Assembly (NCBI RefSeq): GCF_001028175.1
Contig: NZ_AEJF01000127.1
Location: 1-64,000 of the forward strand
From: Caballeronia mineralivorans PML1(12)
Lineage (GTDB): Bacteria > Pseudomonadota > Gammaproteobacteria > Burkholderiales > Burkholderiaceae
DNA: 64,000 nucleotides
Reading direction: 5' to 3'
The notes beneath the pieces were generated by a model. It saw only the letters and a list, made by a program, of their open reading frames with translations, was not told where the DNA came from and searched no databases. The translations under genes were made by a program, and so were the position numbers. Every line of letters starts with the position of its first letter. Position 1 is the stretch's first letter. This document shows, piece by piece, positions 1-9,353 of this stretch.

Positions 1-1512
1 GCCGCCGGCTCGCTGGGTGCGCTGATGGCCACGCTCGATATCTCGATCACGAACTCGGCCTTGCCGCAGATCCAGGGCGAGATCGGCGCGACCGGGACCG
101 AGGGTACGTGGATCTCGACCGGCTACCTGATGTCCGAGATCGTGATGATCCCGCTCGCCGCATGGCTCACACGGGTGTTCGGCCTGCGTAATTTCCTGCT
201 CGCCAATGCCACGCTTTTCATCCTGTTCTCGATGATGTGCGGATGGTCGCACAGCTTGCCCATGATGATCGCCGGACGCATCGGCCAAGGCTTTGCCGGC
301 GGCGCCATGATCCCGACGGCGCAGACCATCATCCGCACCCGCCTGCCGCGCTCGCAGATGCCCGTCGGCATGACGATGTTCGGGCTGATCGTGTTGCTCG
401 GGCCGTTGCTGGGACCGGTGCTGGGCGGATGGCTGGCAGAGAACATCAGCTGGTCGTGGTGCTTCTTTATCAACCTCCCCGTATGTATTGCATTGATCAC
501 GTTGCTGATCGTCGGGCTGCCCTCGGACCGGCCTCACTGGGAGGCCTTTTTCAAAGCTGACTGGGTCGGCATTGTCGGCCTCACGATTGGCCTGAGCTCC
601 CTCACTGTGGTGCTCGAAGAAGGCCAGCGTGAACGCTGGTTCGAGTCCAGCATGATCGTCTCGCTGACGTGCGTGTCGCTTGCCGGCATGGTGTTGATCG
701 CCATTTCGCAGTTCATCGCGAAGAAGCCGATCATGCGTCTGAACCTGCTGCGCAACCCGCGTTATGCAAGCGTCATTGTCATTGTGTTTGCTGTCGGGGC
801 CGGACTGTATGGTGTGTCGTATCTGCTGCCGCAGTTCCTCGGCCTGGTGTCGGGGTACAACGCCCAGCAGTCGGGCGCCATCATGCTGATATCGGGTGTG
901 CCGGCCTTCCTGATCATGCCGGTGCTGCCGCGTATTCTCGGCAAGCTCGACTTTCGCATGCTCGTGATCACAGGACTGGTGTTGTTTGCGTGGAGCTGCA
1001 TGCTCGATATCGACCTGACTGCGCAGAGTGTCGGGCACGACTTCTTCTGGTCCCAACTGATTCGCGGCTTTGCGCAAATCCTTGCACTCATGCCCTTGAA
1101 CCAGGCGTCGATGGCCGCGGTCTCGCGCGAAGATTCCGGCGATGCGGCGGGTCTCTACAACATGGCCCGCAATCTCGGCGGCTCGGTCGGGCTAGCGATC
1201 ATCGGGACCGTGATCGACCGGCGCACCACGTTTCATACCGCGATGATCCGCGAATCGCTGACGGCCAATTCACTGGTGGGCCAGGAGCGCCTGACGTCGA
1301 GCGCCGCGAACTGGTTCGCGCAAACCGGCGACATGGCCTACTCCAAGATGCGTGCGCTCGGGCAGATTGCGGCGCAGATCCATATGCAGGCAACCGTCAT
1401 CACCTACTCCGAAACCTTCTATCTGCTCGGTATCGCCCTGCTTGCCTGCGTGCCGCTGGCGCTCCTTCTGAAGACTCCGCGCGGCCCCGTTGCGCCGTCC
1501 GCAGGCCATTGA
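1..1512 (+). CDS. DHA2-family MFS drug efflux transporter (5' partial)
   Basis: Inner-membrane multidrug/H+ antiporter of the 14-helix EmrB/QacA branch of the major facilitator superfamily. The frame is open from base 1 (residues AAGSLGAL precede the first ATG at 25), so the true start lies outside the window; 495 residues remain from that ATG. The early LDISITNSALPQI stretch matches the family's first-helix motif. GRIGQGFAGGAMIP and LGPLLGPVLGGWL correspond to the conserved helix 4 and antiporter helix 5 motifs, and hydrophobic segments continue to the C-terminus. An outer-membrane channel gene starts 20 bp downstream, so this is the middle or end of an EmrAB-OMF type operon. The periplasmic adaptor is expected upstream, outside the window. 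Substrate cannot be told. Confidence 0.93.
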   Translation, partial: AAGSLGALMATLDISITNSALPQIQGEIGATGTEGTWISTGYLMSEIVMIPLAAWLTRVFGLRNFLLANATLFILFSMMCGWSHSLPMMIAGRIGQGFAGGAMIPTAQTIIRTRLPRSQMPVGMTMFGLIVLLGPLLGPVLGGWLAENISWSWCFFINLPVCIALITLLIVGLPSDRPHWEAFFKADWVGIVGLTIGLSSLTVVLEEGQRERWFESSMIVSLTCVSLAGMVLIAISQFIAKKPIMRLNLLRNPRYASVIVIVFAVGAGLYGVSYLLPQFLGLVSGYNAQQSGAIMLISGVPAFLIMPVLPRILGKLDFRMLVITGLVLFAWSCMLDIDLTAQSVGHDFFWSQLIRGFAQILALMPLNQASMAAVSREDSGDAAGLYNMARNLGGSVGLAIIGTVIDRRTTFHTAMIRESLTANSLVGQERLTSSAANWFAQTGDMAYSKMRALGQIAAQIHMQATVITYSETFYLLGIALLACVPLALLLKTPRGPVAPSAGH

Positions 1513-1532
1513 CGGCTCTTACGAAATCTACG

Positions 1533-2969
1533 ATGTTCTCTCGCCCTTCTGCTCCTCTATTTCTTACGCTGCTGGCGTCCGTCTGCGCCATCTCGGCTTG
1601 CACGGTCGGCCCCGACTACGCCGGCGCGCCGCAGGTGGCGCCCGACGCAGCACGTGCTGCGAACTTCGTGCGCGCGCCCGCGGTTGGCGTCGTGTCGACA
1701 CGCGCGCCGAATCAATGGTGGCTTGCACTTAATGATCCGCAGTTGAACACGCTGATCGACGCCGCGCTCGCGCACAACCCGGACATTCATGCCGCGCAGG
1801 CGCGTCTGCGTGAGTCACGCGCGCAATTGCAGAATCAGAAAGCGAACGGCATGCCGAAGGGCTCTGTCGACGCTGCCGCGTTGCGCATGCGTCAGCCTAA
1901 TGTCAGTGCGTTGTCATCGTCCGGTGGAGGGCCGCTTCAGCTCTACACAGCAGGCTTCGATGCAACGTGGGAGATCGATCTGTTCGGCGGTACGCGACGC
2001 GCCGTCGAAGCCGCAACCGCGGAAGCGGATGCGGTCGACGCCGATCTCGCCGACACGCAAGTGTCGCTCGCGGCGGAAGTCGCGCAGGCTTATGTCGATC
2101 TGCGTGACGAGCAGCAGCGCCTGACGCTCGCGCAACGCTCGGCGGAAATCGAGCAGCGGATGCTCACGTTGACCCAGCAGCGACGCGCACACGGCACGGC
2201 GGCGGATGTCGATGTCGAGCGCCTGACCACGCAGGTCGAAAACACGCGCGCGACGCTGACGCCGCTCGACGAACAAGTGGAGGCGTCGCTCGACCAGCTT
2301 GCGGTGTTGACGGGCCAGGCTCCGGGCGCGCTCGATCAGGAGCTGTCGGCGTTGCGGCCCATACCGGCCTTGCCCGCGTCCGTGCCGGTCGGCGACCCTG
2401 CTTCGATGTTGCAGCAACGGCCCGATATTCGCGCGGCTGAACGGCGGCTGGCTTCCAGCAATGCCCAGATCGGCGAACACAAGGCTGACTTTTTCCCGAA
2501 GGTGACCTTGTTCGGCGACATAGGCTATACCGCCGCCAACCCGGGTCATCTTTTGCGCAAGAGCAATTTCAGTTGGATCGGCGCGCCTTATCTGCAGTGG
2601 AATGTGCTCGACTTCGGCCGCACCCTTTCAAGCGTTCACAGCGCCGAGGCGTCGCGTGACGAGGCCGATGCGAAATACGCGCATACGGTACTCGCCGCGT
2701 TGCAGGACGCGAATACTTCGCTGTCGCGTTATGGACATCAGCGTGAACATCTCGCCACGCTCCAGCAGGTGCAGGCGTCGGCGGACCGCTCGGCTACGTT
2801 GATGCGTCAACGTTATACCGCGGGTGCGTCGAGCCTGATCGACTTGCTCGATACACAGCGCACGCAGTTCAGCGCGCAACAGAACGTGGTTGCGGGACAA
2901 GCTGAATTGCTGAAGGATTTTGTGTCGTTGCAGAAGAGCCTGGGACTCGGCTGGCGCGTGCAGGGGTGA
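1533..2969 (+). CDS. Outer-membrane efflux lipoprotein, NodT/OprM type
   Basis: Outer-membrane channel of a tripartite efflux pump (TolC-like beta-barrel plus periplasmic alpha-helical tunnel), 478 aa, the usual size. A lipoprotein signal peptide ends at ISAC with Cys23 as lipid anchor, followed by TVGPDY, the standard mature N-terminus of NodT-family factors. Two outer membrane efflux domain repeats follow: PNQWWLALNDPQLNTLI and AARLRESRAQL in the first half, QRPDIRAAERRLASSNAQIG and RQRYTAGASSLIDLLDTQR in the second. The ATG at 1533 gives a proper signal peptide; the same frame is open far upstream, but that part is antisense-like shadow of the transporter. It is transcribed with the upstream DHA2 transporter (20-bp gap) and presumably forms its outer-membrane exit. 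Confidence 0.93.
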   Translation: MFSRPSAPLFLTLLASVCAISACTVGPDYAGAPQVAPDAARAANFVRAPAVGVVSTRAPNQWWLALNDPQLNTLIDAALAHNPDIHAAQARLRESRAQLQNQKANGMPKGSVDAAALRMRQPNVSALSSSGGGPLQLYTAGFDATWEIDLFGGTRRAVEAATAEADAVDADLADTQVSLAAEVAQAYVDLRDEQQRLTLAQRSAEIEQRMLTLTQQRRAHGTAADVDVERLTTQVENTRATLTPLDEQVEASLDQLAVLTGQAPGALDQELSALRPIPALPASVPVGDPASMLQQRPDIRAAERRLASSNAQIGEHKADFFPKVTLFGDIGYTAANPGHLLRKSNFSWIGAPYLQWNVLDFGRTLSSVHSAEASRDEADAKYAHTVLAALQDANTSLSRYGHQREHLATLQQVQASADRSATLMRQRYTAGASSLIDLLDTQRTQFSAQQNVVAGQAELLKDFVSLQKSLGLGWRVQG

Positions 2970-3249
2970 CCTGAGCGCTTTGGCTTGCCGGCTTGCTGCT
3001 TTGGCGCTTCGCTTCACCTTCAGGCAGCGCGCCGCCGTCATGGACATGTGAAGACTTGCGATTACTGCGATCGCGAATGTCTGGACGAGTACGCATGCCG
3101 ATTCCGTTGCCTCATTCCGCGATTCTTCATCGGGTTAAGATAGCGCTTCATCAAAGCGGCGGCAGGGGCGGCTTTCCAGAATATCCATTCGATGCGCTCC
3201 AACTCCATCGCGCCATGGGCGATGTCCGCGAAGGCGTGACGCTTACATC

Positions 3250-4005
3250 ATGATTTCTACCCAGTACATCAGCCGGATCAGTTTGCAGCGCGACAAGGTC
3301 GAGTCATTCGACCGTTATCCGTTTTCACTGTCTGCTGTCCGATCGCTGGAAACGCTGGAACTGCATCCGAAGATGACATTTTTCGTCGGCGAGAATGGCT
3401 CCGGAAAATCGACGCTCCTGGAGGCCATTGCCGTCTCGATGGGGTTCAACCCGGAAGGCGGCACGAAGAATTTTAACTTCGGTACCCGAGCTTCACACTC
3501 CGTGCTCGACGAATACCTGCGGATTGCTAAAGGAGTCAGGCGGCCCAAGGACGGATTCTTTCTCCGTGCAGAGAGCTTCTTCAACGTGGCCACCGAGATC
3601 GAGAACCTTGACGCTGAACCGTCGCTCGGTCCTCCGATCCTCCCTTCCTACGGCGGACACTCCTTGCACGAGCAATCACATGGTAAATCGTTTCTGGCGC
3701 TGCTCATGAACCGCTTCGGCGGCAAGGGTCTTTATCTCCTCGACGAACCCGAAGCTGCGTTATCGCCACAACGGCAACTCGCCGCACTTGCAAGGCTTCA
3801 TGACCTGGCGCTCGATGAGTCGCAGTTCATCATCGCAACTCACTCGCCTATTCTGATGGCGTATCCGGACGCGTGGATATATCAGTTCGCGACCGATGGC
3901 ATAACGCGCGTCAGCTATGAAGAGACCGAGCACTTCCAGGTCATGCGGTCATTCCTGGCCAACCCGGAACGTATGCTGCGCAGTCTTCTTGGTGGTGAGC
4001 AATGA
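3250..4005 (+). CDS. AAA family ATPase (ABC/SMC-like, standalone)
   Basis: Soluble ATPase of 251 aa with an ABC-type nucleotide-binding fold but no membrane or DNA-binding partner visible nearby. Walker A GENGSGKST is at residues 47-55, a signature-like SHGKS at 143-147, Walker B LYLLDEPE at 161-168 with the D-loop-like ALSPQRQ, and the switch histidine in ATHSP at 196-200. This arrangement is typical of the small RecF/SMC-like AAA proteins annotated only as AAA family ATPase in proteobacteria. Their role is unknown; some related proteins act in defence or overcoming-lysogenisation systems, but no partner nuclease or toxin gene adjoins it here. It stands alone, with about 280 bp of non-coding DNA before it. 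Confidence 0.85.
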   Translation: MISTQYISRISLQRDKVESFDRYPFSLSAVRSLETLELHPKMTFFVGENGSGKSTLLEAIAVSMGFNPEGGTKNFNFGTRASHSVLDEYLRIAKGVRRPKDGFFLRAESFFNVATEIENLDAEPSLGPPILPSYGGHSLHEQSHGKSFLALLMNRFGGKGLYLLDEPEAALSPQRQLAALARLHDLALDESQFIIATHSPILMAYPDAWIYQFATDGITRVSYEETEHFQVMRSFLANPERMLRSLLGGEQ

Positions 4006-4186
4006 TGTCGCCGGTCTTGCATCCAGACAACCGCGCTTTCCTCAACTTCAAGTGATCTAAGGCTGGAACAGCCGTTCCTCGACGAGTGAACTCAACGGGC
4101 ACTTGGCCAAGCGCAATTGGCGCGACACGCCAAGCGTGCTCCCAGCGCCGCTGCCGAATGGAATGGAATGAAGTGAGTTGTTTCGA

Positions 4187-4489
4187 TTAAACGTTTGGCA
4201 GATCTTCCAACGTTTTTTCAATCCGACCCTCTTCAAAGGAGGTTTCGATTCCGATATGGCCGTTAGCGTAAGGGATGGAACTCACCTGAGGACCCAGATA
4301 GCTTCGACCACCGAGCTTGAACACCGTCCGGACCTGTTCTCCCTTCTCCAGGGCTTTCACCACGCGGTCCACATCCACGACTTTGGGGATTGACGTCCAG
4401 ATGGCCGTCAATTCATCGACGTTGCCCCAACGTACGTGGGTGACGCGATCATTGGTCCAACGAACACCATCAATGGCGAAAATAGACAT
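4187..4489 (-). CDS. Conserved hypothetical protein, 100 aa
   Basis: Small soluble protein without signal peptide or membrane segment. It begins MSIFAIDGVRWTNDRVTHVRWG and has a VVDVDRVVKALEKGEQVRTVF segment, a pattern seen in short uncharacterised proteins that pair a beta-rich N-terminus with one helix. A GGAG Shine-Dalgarno sequence lies 6 nt upstream of the ATG, which supports a real gene and this start. It stands between two converging or unrelated genes with no obvious operon. I do not recognise a function. Confidence 0.7.
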   Translation of the reverse strand: MSIFAIDGVRWTNDRVTHVRWGNVDELTAIWTSIPKVVDVDRVVKALEKGEQVRTVFKLGGRSYLGPQVSSIPYANGHIGIETSFEEGRIEKTLEDLPNV

Positions 4490-4863
4490 GGCTGACTCCG
4501 TCTATTAATGAAGCACCTGAATGAAACGGCAGCCGCGCCGGACGGCTTTTTCTTCCTTTTTTAACCGTGGAAACGGAGGGCTCGCGTGGCATTGGTCGCC
4601 GCTTTGGCGACTGTAAATATCGCGCGGCGAACGCGAAATAGATTGACATGGATCAAGGGAATGCACAAGCGAGTGTAGGGGCGGCGGAGGCGTTCGCGCC
4701 CCTATATTCAAGCTCGGCCAGACAGGGCGCGGAACGGGCGTTGCCGCTTTTAGATGGAGACTCGCCGCCTCGCGCCCCCATTCAAGTCACCGAAACGTTC
4801 CCCTTACCTCGACGAAGACCACTGAACGTCCTTCGGATTCCTGGGCGTCGCAACGCGACTGCC
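4490..4863. other. Intergenic stretch without recognisable gene
   Basis: No convincing coding region. A short weak stem (AGCCG/CGGCT, 4531-4547) is followed by a run of T on the + strand, but no + strand gene ends here, so I do not call a terminator. The promoter of the minus-strand 100-aa gene is presumably in the left part. Confidence 0.5.
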
Positions 4864-5940
4864 CTATGTAGCATCGATTTGCTGTACCGGCGAAGGCTCG
4901 TCGATCCACGCCTCCAACAGCGTCGACGTCACCGCCAGAATCACGGGGCCGATGAAAAGGCCGACGATCCCGAACGCAAACAGCCCGCCCAACACACCGG
5001 ACAGGATCAAAAGCATCGAGAGGTTCACCCCACGCCTGATCAAGACTGGCCGCAGCAAACTGTCGAGCATGGCGACCACCACCGACCAGATCAGCAACAG
5101 AATCGCGGCTATGGTTGCGCCATGCCAGAAGAGCCACGCGACGCCGCCGAGTAAGGGCAGCATGGGGCCGATCTGGGCCAGGCACAACATGAGCATCAGC
5201 GCGGTCAGTATTCCGGCCGCGGGGACACCCGCTATCCACAGGCCGATCCCGCCCAGCGCGGACTGCACCACTGCCGTCACGACAATCCCGAGCGCGACCG
5301 CGCGAATCGCCAGTCCCGCCAGCTTGATGGTTCCCGCGCCGCGCTCGCCGGCGAGCCGGGTTGCGAAGCGTGCAACGAATCGGGCCGCTGCTTCACCTTG
5401 GCTATAGAGAATGCCCGAGATAATGATCGTGACGAACATGTGCATCACGAACACCCCCACGAGCGCCGCATGACCGAGCATCCAGCGTGCAACGATCGTC
5501 ACATACGGCTCCAGCTTCGCCAGCAGGCCGCCCGGCCCGGCGTCCGACAACGTCTGCCATTCTTGCGCGGCGCGCTGGCCGGCTAGCGGAATAGCGCCGA
5601 CCCAGCCGGGCGGCGGCGGCAGCGCATAGCTAGGCAGGCCCTTGATGGCCGCCATGATGTCGCTCCCATGGAGAGCCAATGTCGAGATGGCTTCATAGAG
5701 CGGCAGCACGATCACAACCAGCAGGATAATCAGCATCACTGCGGTGGCCAGCCATCGGCGATTGCCGCAGCGGCGTTGAACCGCCAGCATCACCGGCCAG
5801 GTAGCGACCACGATGGTGGTCGCCCAGATGAGCCCGGGAAGGAACGGCCGCAGGATATAGAGGCTGCCGACCATCAACGCAGACAGGATGACGATCACGA
5901 GCAGAATCCGTGCAATATCAACTGGCTGTTTTGGATTCAC
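4864..5940 (-). CDS. AI-2E family transporter (PerM/YdiK-like)
   Basis: Polytopic inner-membrane protein of 358 aa in the AI-2 exporter superfamily (PerM, YdiK, TqsA). Members export small molecules or act as Na+/H+ antiporters; the substrate is not predictable. Seven to eight hydrophobic segments are visible: a pair at residues 10-45, one near 60-80, and a C-terminal block containing GGVAWLFWHGATIAAILL and the family hallmark LDSLLRPVLIRRGVNLSMLLIL, then FGIVGLFIGPVILAV. The central amphipathic region between helices 3 and 4 is also typical. It appears monocistronic, with the + strand membrane protein/diguanylate cyclase operon starting divergently about 290 bp away. Confidence 0.9.
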   Translation of the reverse strand: MNPKQPVDIARILLVIVILSALMVGSLYILRPFLPGLIWATTIVVATWPVMLAVQRRCGNRRWLATAVMLIILLVVIVLPLYEAISTLALHGSDIMAAIKGLPSYALPPPPGWVGAIPLAGQRAAQEWQTLSDAGPGGLLAKLEPYVTIVARWMLGHAALVGVFVMHMFVTIIISGILYSQGEAAARFVARFATRLAGERGAGTIKLAGLAIRAVALGIVVTAVVQSALGGIGLWIAGVPAAGILTALMLMLCLAQIGPMLPLLGGVAWLFWHGATIAAILLLIWSVVVAMLDSLLRPVLIRRGVNLSMLLILSGVLGGLFAFGIVGLFIGPVILAVTSTLLEAWIDEPSPVQQIDAT

Positions 5941-6232
5941 CGTTTACTCCCGTTAGAAAAGTCCTACAGTGTGCCCACCCGGACGTGCGATGTCGACTGC
6001 CTGGGCGACTGCATCCGGACGATCTCGGCATATGAACGCGTGCGTCACCAGATTCGCGTTGCGGCCGACAACTCCTGCGCTACCCGGTACGGGCACATTA
6101 ACTGCTGTATTGCCAGATTGCTGCTCCCCGATGAGCGGGGTAAATTCTTCCAAAAACTATCCACCAAATTGCAGCCCAATCGTACGAACAAATTTCGTCG
6201 AAATTTCAGACGAAAGGCCGGAGAATGTTGCG

Positions 6233-6817
6233 ATGTCCAAACATACCGAGTCGCAATCGGACGCAGATCGTCCCGATGCAGATTTCAACCTCGACGTTAA
6301 TCCAGCGCCTGCCGCTACGCCTGTGCGGTTCGGACGTCTCGCGCTTTGGGTTGCGTCGGCAAGTGCACTGGCAGTCGGAGTGGTCGGGACGGTCGCGTAT
6401 GGCGTTTGGTTCAACCAGGATCAGCGTGCCTACGCCGAAGCCATGGAGAACGCGCGACAGACGCTCTGGATCACCGCATCCACATCGGCGGCGCAACCAA
6501 CGTCTTCGTCCGGTTATGGTGACTTATCCTCATCGACTCCTCCCGGGGCCGCCGTTTCCAGTGTCGACCTGAACGCGCCCGTTTTTTCTACCCAGTTTGA
6601 CCGCCGCGCAGCGCCTTCTCGCGATGTCGCTGCACCAAAACTGGCCACAACGCGCCCAGATCGAGCAAGTTGTTCTGCAAACCTGGATCGCCACCGTCCG
6701 ACGTCGCGCGCCAAGTCGAATAGCGGCCTGTTCACCCGCGTCGGTTCATTTTTTCATCGCGTGAGCTACCGGCAGCGTGGCACCGAAGGCCAGCGAGATA
6801 TTTACTCCCGTCCGTGA
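6233..6817 (+). CDS. Single-pass membrane protein of unknown function
   Basis: 194 aa protein with an acidic cytoplasmic N-terminus, one strong transmembrane helix at about residues 34-58 (LALWVASASALAVGVVGTVAYG) and a low-complexity Ser/Thr/Pro/Arg-rich C-terminal part presumed periplasmic. The ATG at 6233 is preceded by purine-rich AAGGCCGGAG. Its stop overlaps the GTG start of the downstream diguanylate cyclase by 4 bases (GTGA), which implies translational coupling and a shared function. The extracytoplasmic tail could be a sensor or partner for the cyclase. I do not recognise a family. Confidence 0.7.
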   Translation: MSKHTESQSDADRPDADFNLDVNPAPAATPVRFGRLALWVASASALAVGVVGTVAYGVWFNQDQRAYAEAMENARQTLWITASTSAAQPTSSSGYGDLSSSTPPGAAVSSVDLNAPVFSTQFDRRAAPSRDVAAPKLATTRPDRASCSANLDRHRPTSRAKSNSGLFTRVGSFFHRVSYRQRGTEGQRDIYSRP

Positions 6818-7914
6818 GCAGCGGAGTGGGACCTGTCCTCGGTATGCGCTTCAGGCCGGGCCCGGCTACGATCGCCAGCGCATCCTTCCTTTGCCTGCTG
6901 ATCGGTCTCCTGTTCCTGGCGTTGCAAATCAAGACGATCTTCTCGGACCAGCTGAAGCAGGAATACAGCGGCCTTGTTCTCGAAGGAATTGAACGAGCGG
7001 AAAGTGCTCGCAGCCTGGTCCGCCTCTGGCAACAACAAGCCGATAACAGCAACACCCAATCGCAACAATCGGAAGGTTATCGACGTGCACGCGCCGATCT
7101 CGCTGCCCGTCTCGCGTCACTCGCCGCCCTGGTGAACTCGAGCCCGTCGGCGGCACCGCGCATCCCTCAATCCGCGTTATCGCCCGATGCAAATCTCGAC
7201 GATACAGACGCGTTGCTCGCCGTGGAATCGGTGTACTGGCGTGCCCAGCGTAATCGCGACAGTGTCGATGCACGCACGCGTATTACCCGTGTGGCGCACA
7301 CCTTGATCGTGTTGTCGGCGTTGGTCTTCGGCGCGCTGATCACCGCCCTGGGGATGTATGCCAAGCGCACCCGCCAATTGGCGGGCGAGTCGCACAAGTT
7401 CGAGCATGCAGCGCTGCACGACGCAATGACCGGCCTGCCAAACAGACGGAAATTGTTTGCCACGCTGGCGGAAACGGTAGCGGGGTCGGAGGGGAATTCG
7501 AAGCGCCGAAAAATTGCCGTCCTTTATGTCGATCTGGACGGATTCAAACAGGTCAACGACTCGCTCGGGCATCACATCGGCGATAAATTCCTGATCGCCG
7601 TTTCCAGGCGCTTTCGTCAAACAGTGCGTGTAGTCGACGTGGTCGCGCGCTTCGGCGGCGACGAGTTCGTCGTGCTGGTTCGCGAGTTTTCAACGAACGC
7701 TGAACTGGAAGCTATTGCGCAGCGTCTGATCGCCTGCGTGGTTCAGACGGACGAGCAGATGGGAGTCGGTTTTGTCCGGGCCAGCATCGGCATTGCGAGC
7801 TTTCCCGATCCCGTCGAGGATTACCATCATCTCGTCGCCGTGGCCGACGAAACGATGTACCAGGTGAAACGAAACGGCAAGAACGGCTACGCGTTCGCGA
7901 CACGGTCGAACTGA
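6814..7914 (+). CDS. Diguanylate cyclase (membrane-anchored GGDEF protein)
   Basis: Makes the second messenger c-di-GMP from two GTP. Two membrane helices (about residues 20-42 and 160-182) bracket a roughly 115-residue periplasmic sensor region. A cytoplasmic GGDEF domain follows from about residue 200: HDAMTGLPNRRKL, VDLDGFKQVND, the intact active site GGDEF at 281-285, and an inhibitory I-site RVVD at 272-275 with the normal five-residue spacing. The cyclase is therefore predicted active and product-inhibited. The GTG start overlaps the stop of the preceding membrane protein, so the two are co-translated. No EAL domain is present. Confidence 0.93.
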   Translation: MSSGVGPVLGMRFRPGPATIASASFLCLLIGLLFLALQIKTIFSDQLKQEYSGLVLEGIERAESARSLVRLWQQQADNSNTQSQQSEGYRRARADLAARLASLAALVNSSPSAAPRIPQSALSPDANLDDTDALLAVESVYWRAQRNRDSVDARTRITRVAHTLIVLSALVFGALITALGMYAKRTRQLAGESHKFEHAALHDAMTGLPNRRKLFATLAETVAGSEGNSKRRKIAVLYVDLDGFKQVNDSLGHHIGDKFLIAVSRRFRQTVRVVDVVARFGGDEFVVLVREFSTNAELEAIAQRLIACVVQTDEQMGVGFVRASIGIASFPDPVEDYHHLVAVADETMYQVKRNGKNGYAFATRSN

Positions 7915-7982
7915 TCGGGATCGTATTGATGCCGATGCAAATTCCGGCAGTAGCCGCTGGTCAGCGCGCCGATCCCCCTCGC

Positions 7983-8492
7983 TTAATCTTCATCGCCATG
8001 CCCGCTATTGCCATCCGGCTTGCCATCATGCGGGCCGAGTGGACGATGTGGCCAATCCACCCAGCGGTCGGCACGGGTGAGCTCGTACGTTTCGTTCATC
8101 GGATATCGAATGCGATTCTCTGCTTTTTCGACTTCGCCGATGACCAGCAGCCGAACGTCGTGCTCAGTGTTATTAATAAACGTGTGGCAAATTCCGGTTC
8201 CTGCCGGAAACGCGACGGAGTCACCCTCGACTAACGAATAAAGGTTCCCATCGATCCAAACGTCGGGCTTGCCTTCGAGAACGAATACGAACTCCTCCTC
8301 GGCACTTTCCGCATGTGGGTAAGAAGTCCGGCTGCCTGGCGGCAGGCGATTGTGGTGAATACCAATGCGACTGATACCGAGCTTACGCGCCAATGGAGCG
8401 CCGAACGCCATCAACTCCGTATCTCCGGGATAGTGTCTCGCCTCTGACGCCTCCAGCTCTGTCCAGTGCTTAATGAATTCGGGCCGCTTCAT
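7983..8492 (-). CDS. Cupin-domain protein
   Basis: Soluble 169 aa protein with one conserved beta-barrel (cupin 2) domain. The metal-binding motif 1 is visible as SYPHAESAEEEFVFVLEGKPDVWIDG in parts (His/Glu ligands in PHAESAEEEFVFVLEG) and motif 2 as FPAGTGICHTFIN. The C-terminus RADRWVDWPHRP and GHGDED is unusual and rich in His and acidic residues. Function is probably binding or isomerising a small substrate; cupins of this type are often annotated only by domain. Not obviously in an operon; it converges with the diguanylate cyclase gene and is divergent from the VOC gene. Confidence 0.85.
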   Translation of the reverse strand: MKRPEFIKHWTELEASEARHYPGDTELMAFGAPLARKLGISRIGIHHNRLPPGSRTSYPHAESAEEEFVFVLEGKPDVWIDGNLYSLVEGDSVAFPAGTGICHTFINNTEHDVRLLVIGEVEKAENRIRYPMNETYELTRADRWVDWPHRPLGPHDGKPDGNSGHGDED

Positions 8493-8704
8493 CTATTTTT
8501 CTCCATTTGGTGTGGTGCCGGTGTAGTGCCGGGCTGCGCAACCGATGGTGGCCAGCTATTGTAATCATCGCCGGCAAGTGGCCCATCAGCGGGTGGTCAT
8601 GGTTACATTTCGCTTGAATGCCGGTAAGCGTCGGCTATGGTGTAGCTAGGGCGAGACGAGAGCCCGTCTTCCCGAAAAGAGAATAGCCCGTAAGGAGTCG
8701 CGCC

Positions 8705-9088
8705 ATGAGTGTCCAGCTAAACCACACTATTGTCTGGTGTCGCGACAAGCAGAAGTCGACGCGCTTCCTCATGGACATCCTGGACTTGCCAAGCCCTGTC
8801 GAGTTCGGGCAGATGCTCGTCGTTCAGCTCGCCAATGGCGTCTCGCTAGACTTCCTCAACAGCGAAGACCCGATTTCCATGCAGCATTACGCGTTTCTGA
8901 TCGGCGAAGACGAATTCGATCAGGTCTTCGCCCGGATTCGTGACTGGGGGCTCCCGTACTGGGCCGACCCAGGCAAACAGCGCGCCGGTGAAACGTATGG
9001 TCACAACGGTGGCCGGGGCGTGTATTTCGACGACCCCGACGGCCATCTGTTAGAGGTCATGACGCGCCCTTATAAAATCGGCGCCTAG
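8705..9088 (+). CDS. VOC-family (glyoxalase/dioxygenase superfamily) protein
   Basis: 127 aa single-module vicinal oxygen chelate protein. It starts with LNHTIVWCRDKQKSTRFL, whose His is a usual metal ligand of the first beta-alpha-beta-beta-beta unit, and ends with GRGVYFDDPDGHLLEVMTRPY, with the second ligand set (Glu in LLEV). A strong Shine-Dalgarno sequence (AAGGAG) lies 9 nt upstream. Members range from glyoxalase I-like lyases to fosfomycin-type resistance and extradiol dioxygenases. No neighbour identifies the substrate here. Confidence 0.9.
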   Translation: MSVQLNHTIVWCRDKQKSTRFLMDILDLPSPVEFGQMLVVQLANGVSLDFLNSEDPISMQHYAFLIGEDEFDQVFARIRDWGLPYWADPGKQRAGETYGHNGGRGVYFDDPDGHLLEVMTRPYKIGA

Positions 9089-9353
9089 CGGGAATTGAAG
9101 CTAGCGGTCATTCGACTAAAAACCATCGCCGCGCAGCATCCCCCGCTTATCGGCACGAACACGCAAAATCTGAAGGCGCACATTTCCCAATGTCGCCATC
9201 GCGTGACATGCGTGAGAATCGCGCAACGAGCCATATCGTCCGGTCTGGTAATTAAGGCAATCAGCATGAGTCGCCTGAGCACAGACCGGTAGCGCCCGCT
9301 GTTTATTCAAGAAAACTAAACGACGCCGAAGACTCAACCGAGGAAAACCACGC

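Noticed and set aside
669-1532. Long N-terminal extension of the outer-membrane channel frame
   Set aside because: It overlaps the drug transporter gene in another frame; the ATG at 1533 starts a proper lipoprotein signal, so the upstream part is a shadow.
4531-4551. Short stem followed by T-run, terminator candidate
   Set aside because: Only 5 bp and no plus-strand gene ends nearby; it lies in the leader region of a minus-strand gene.
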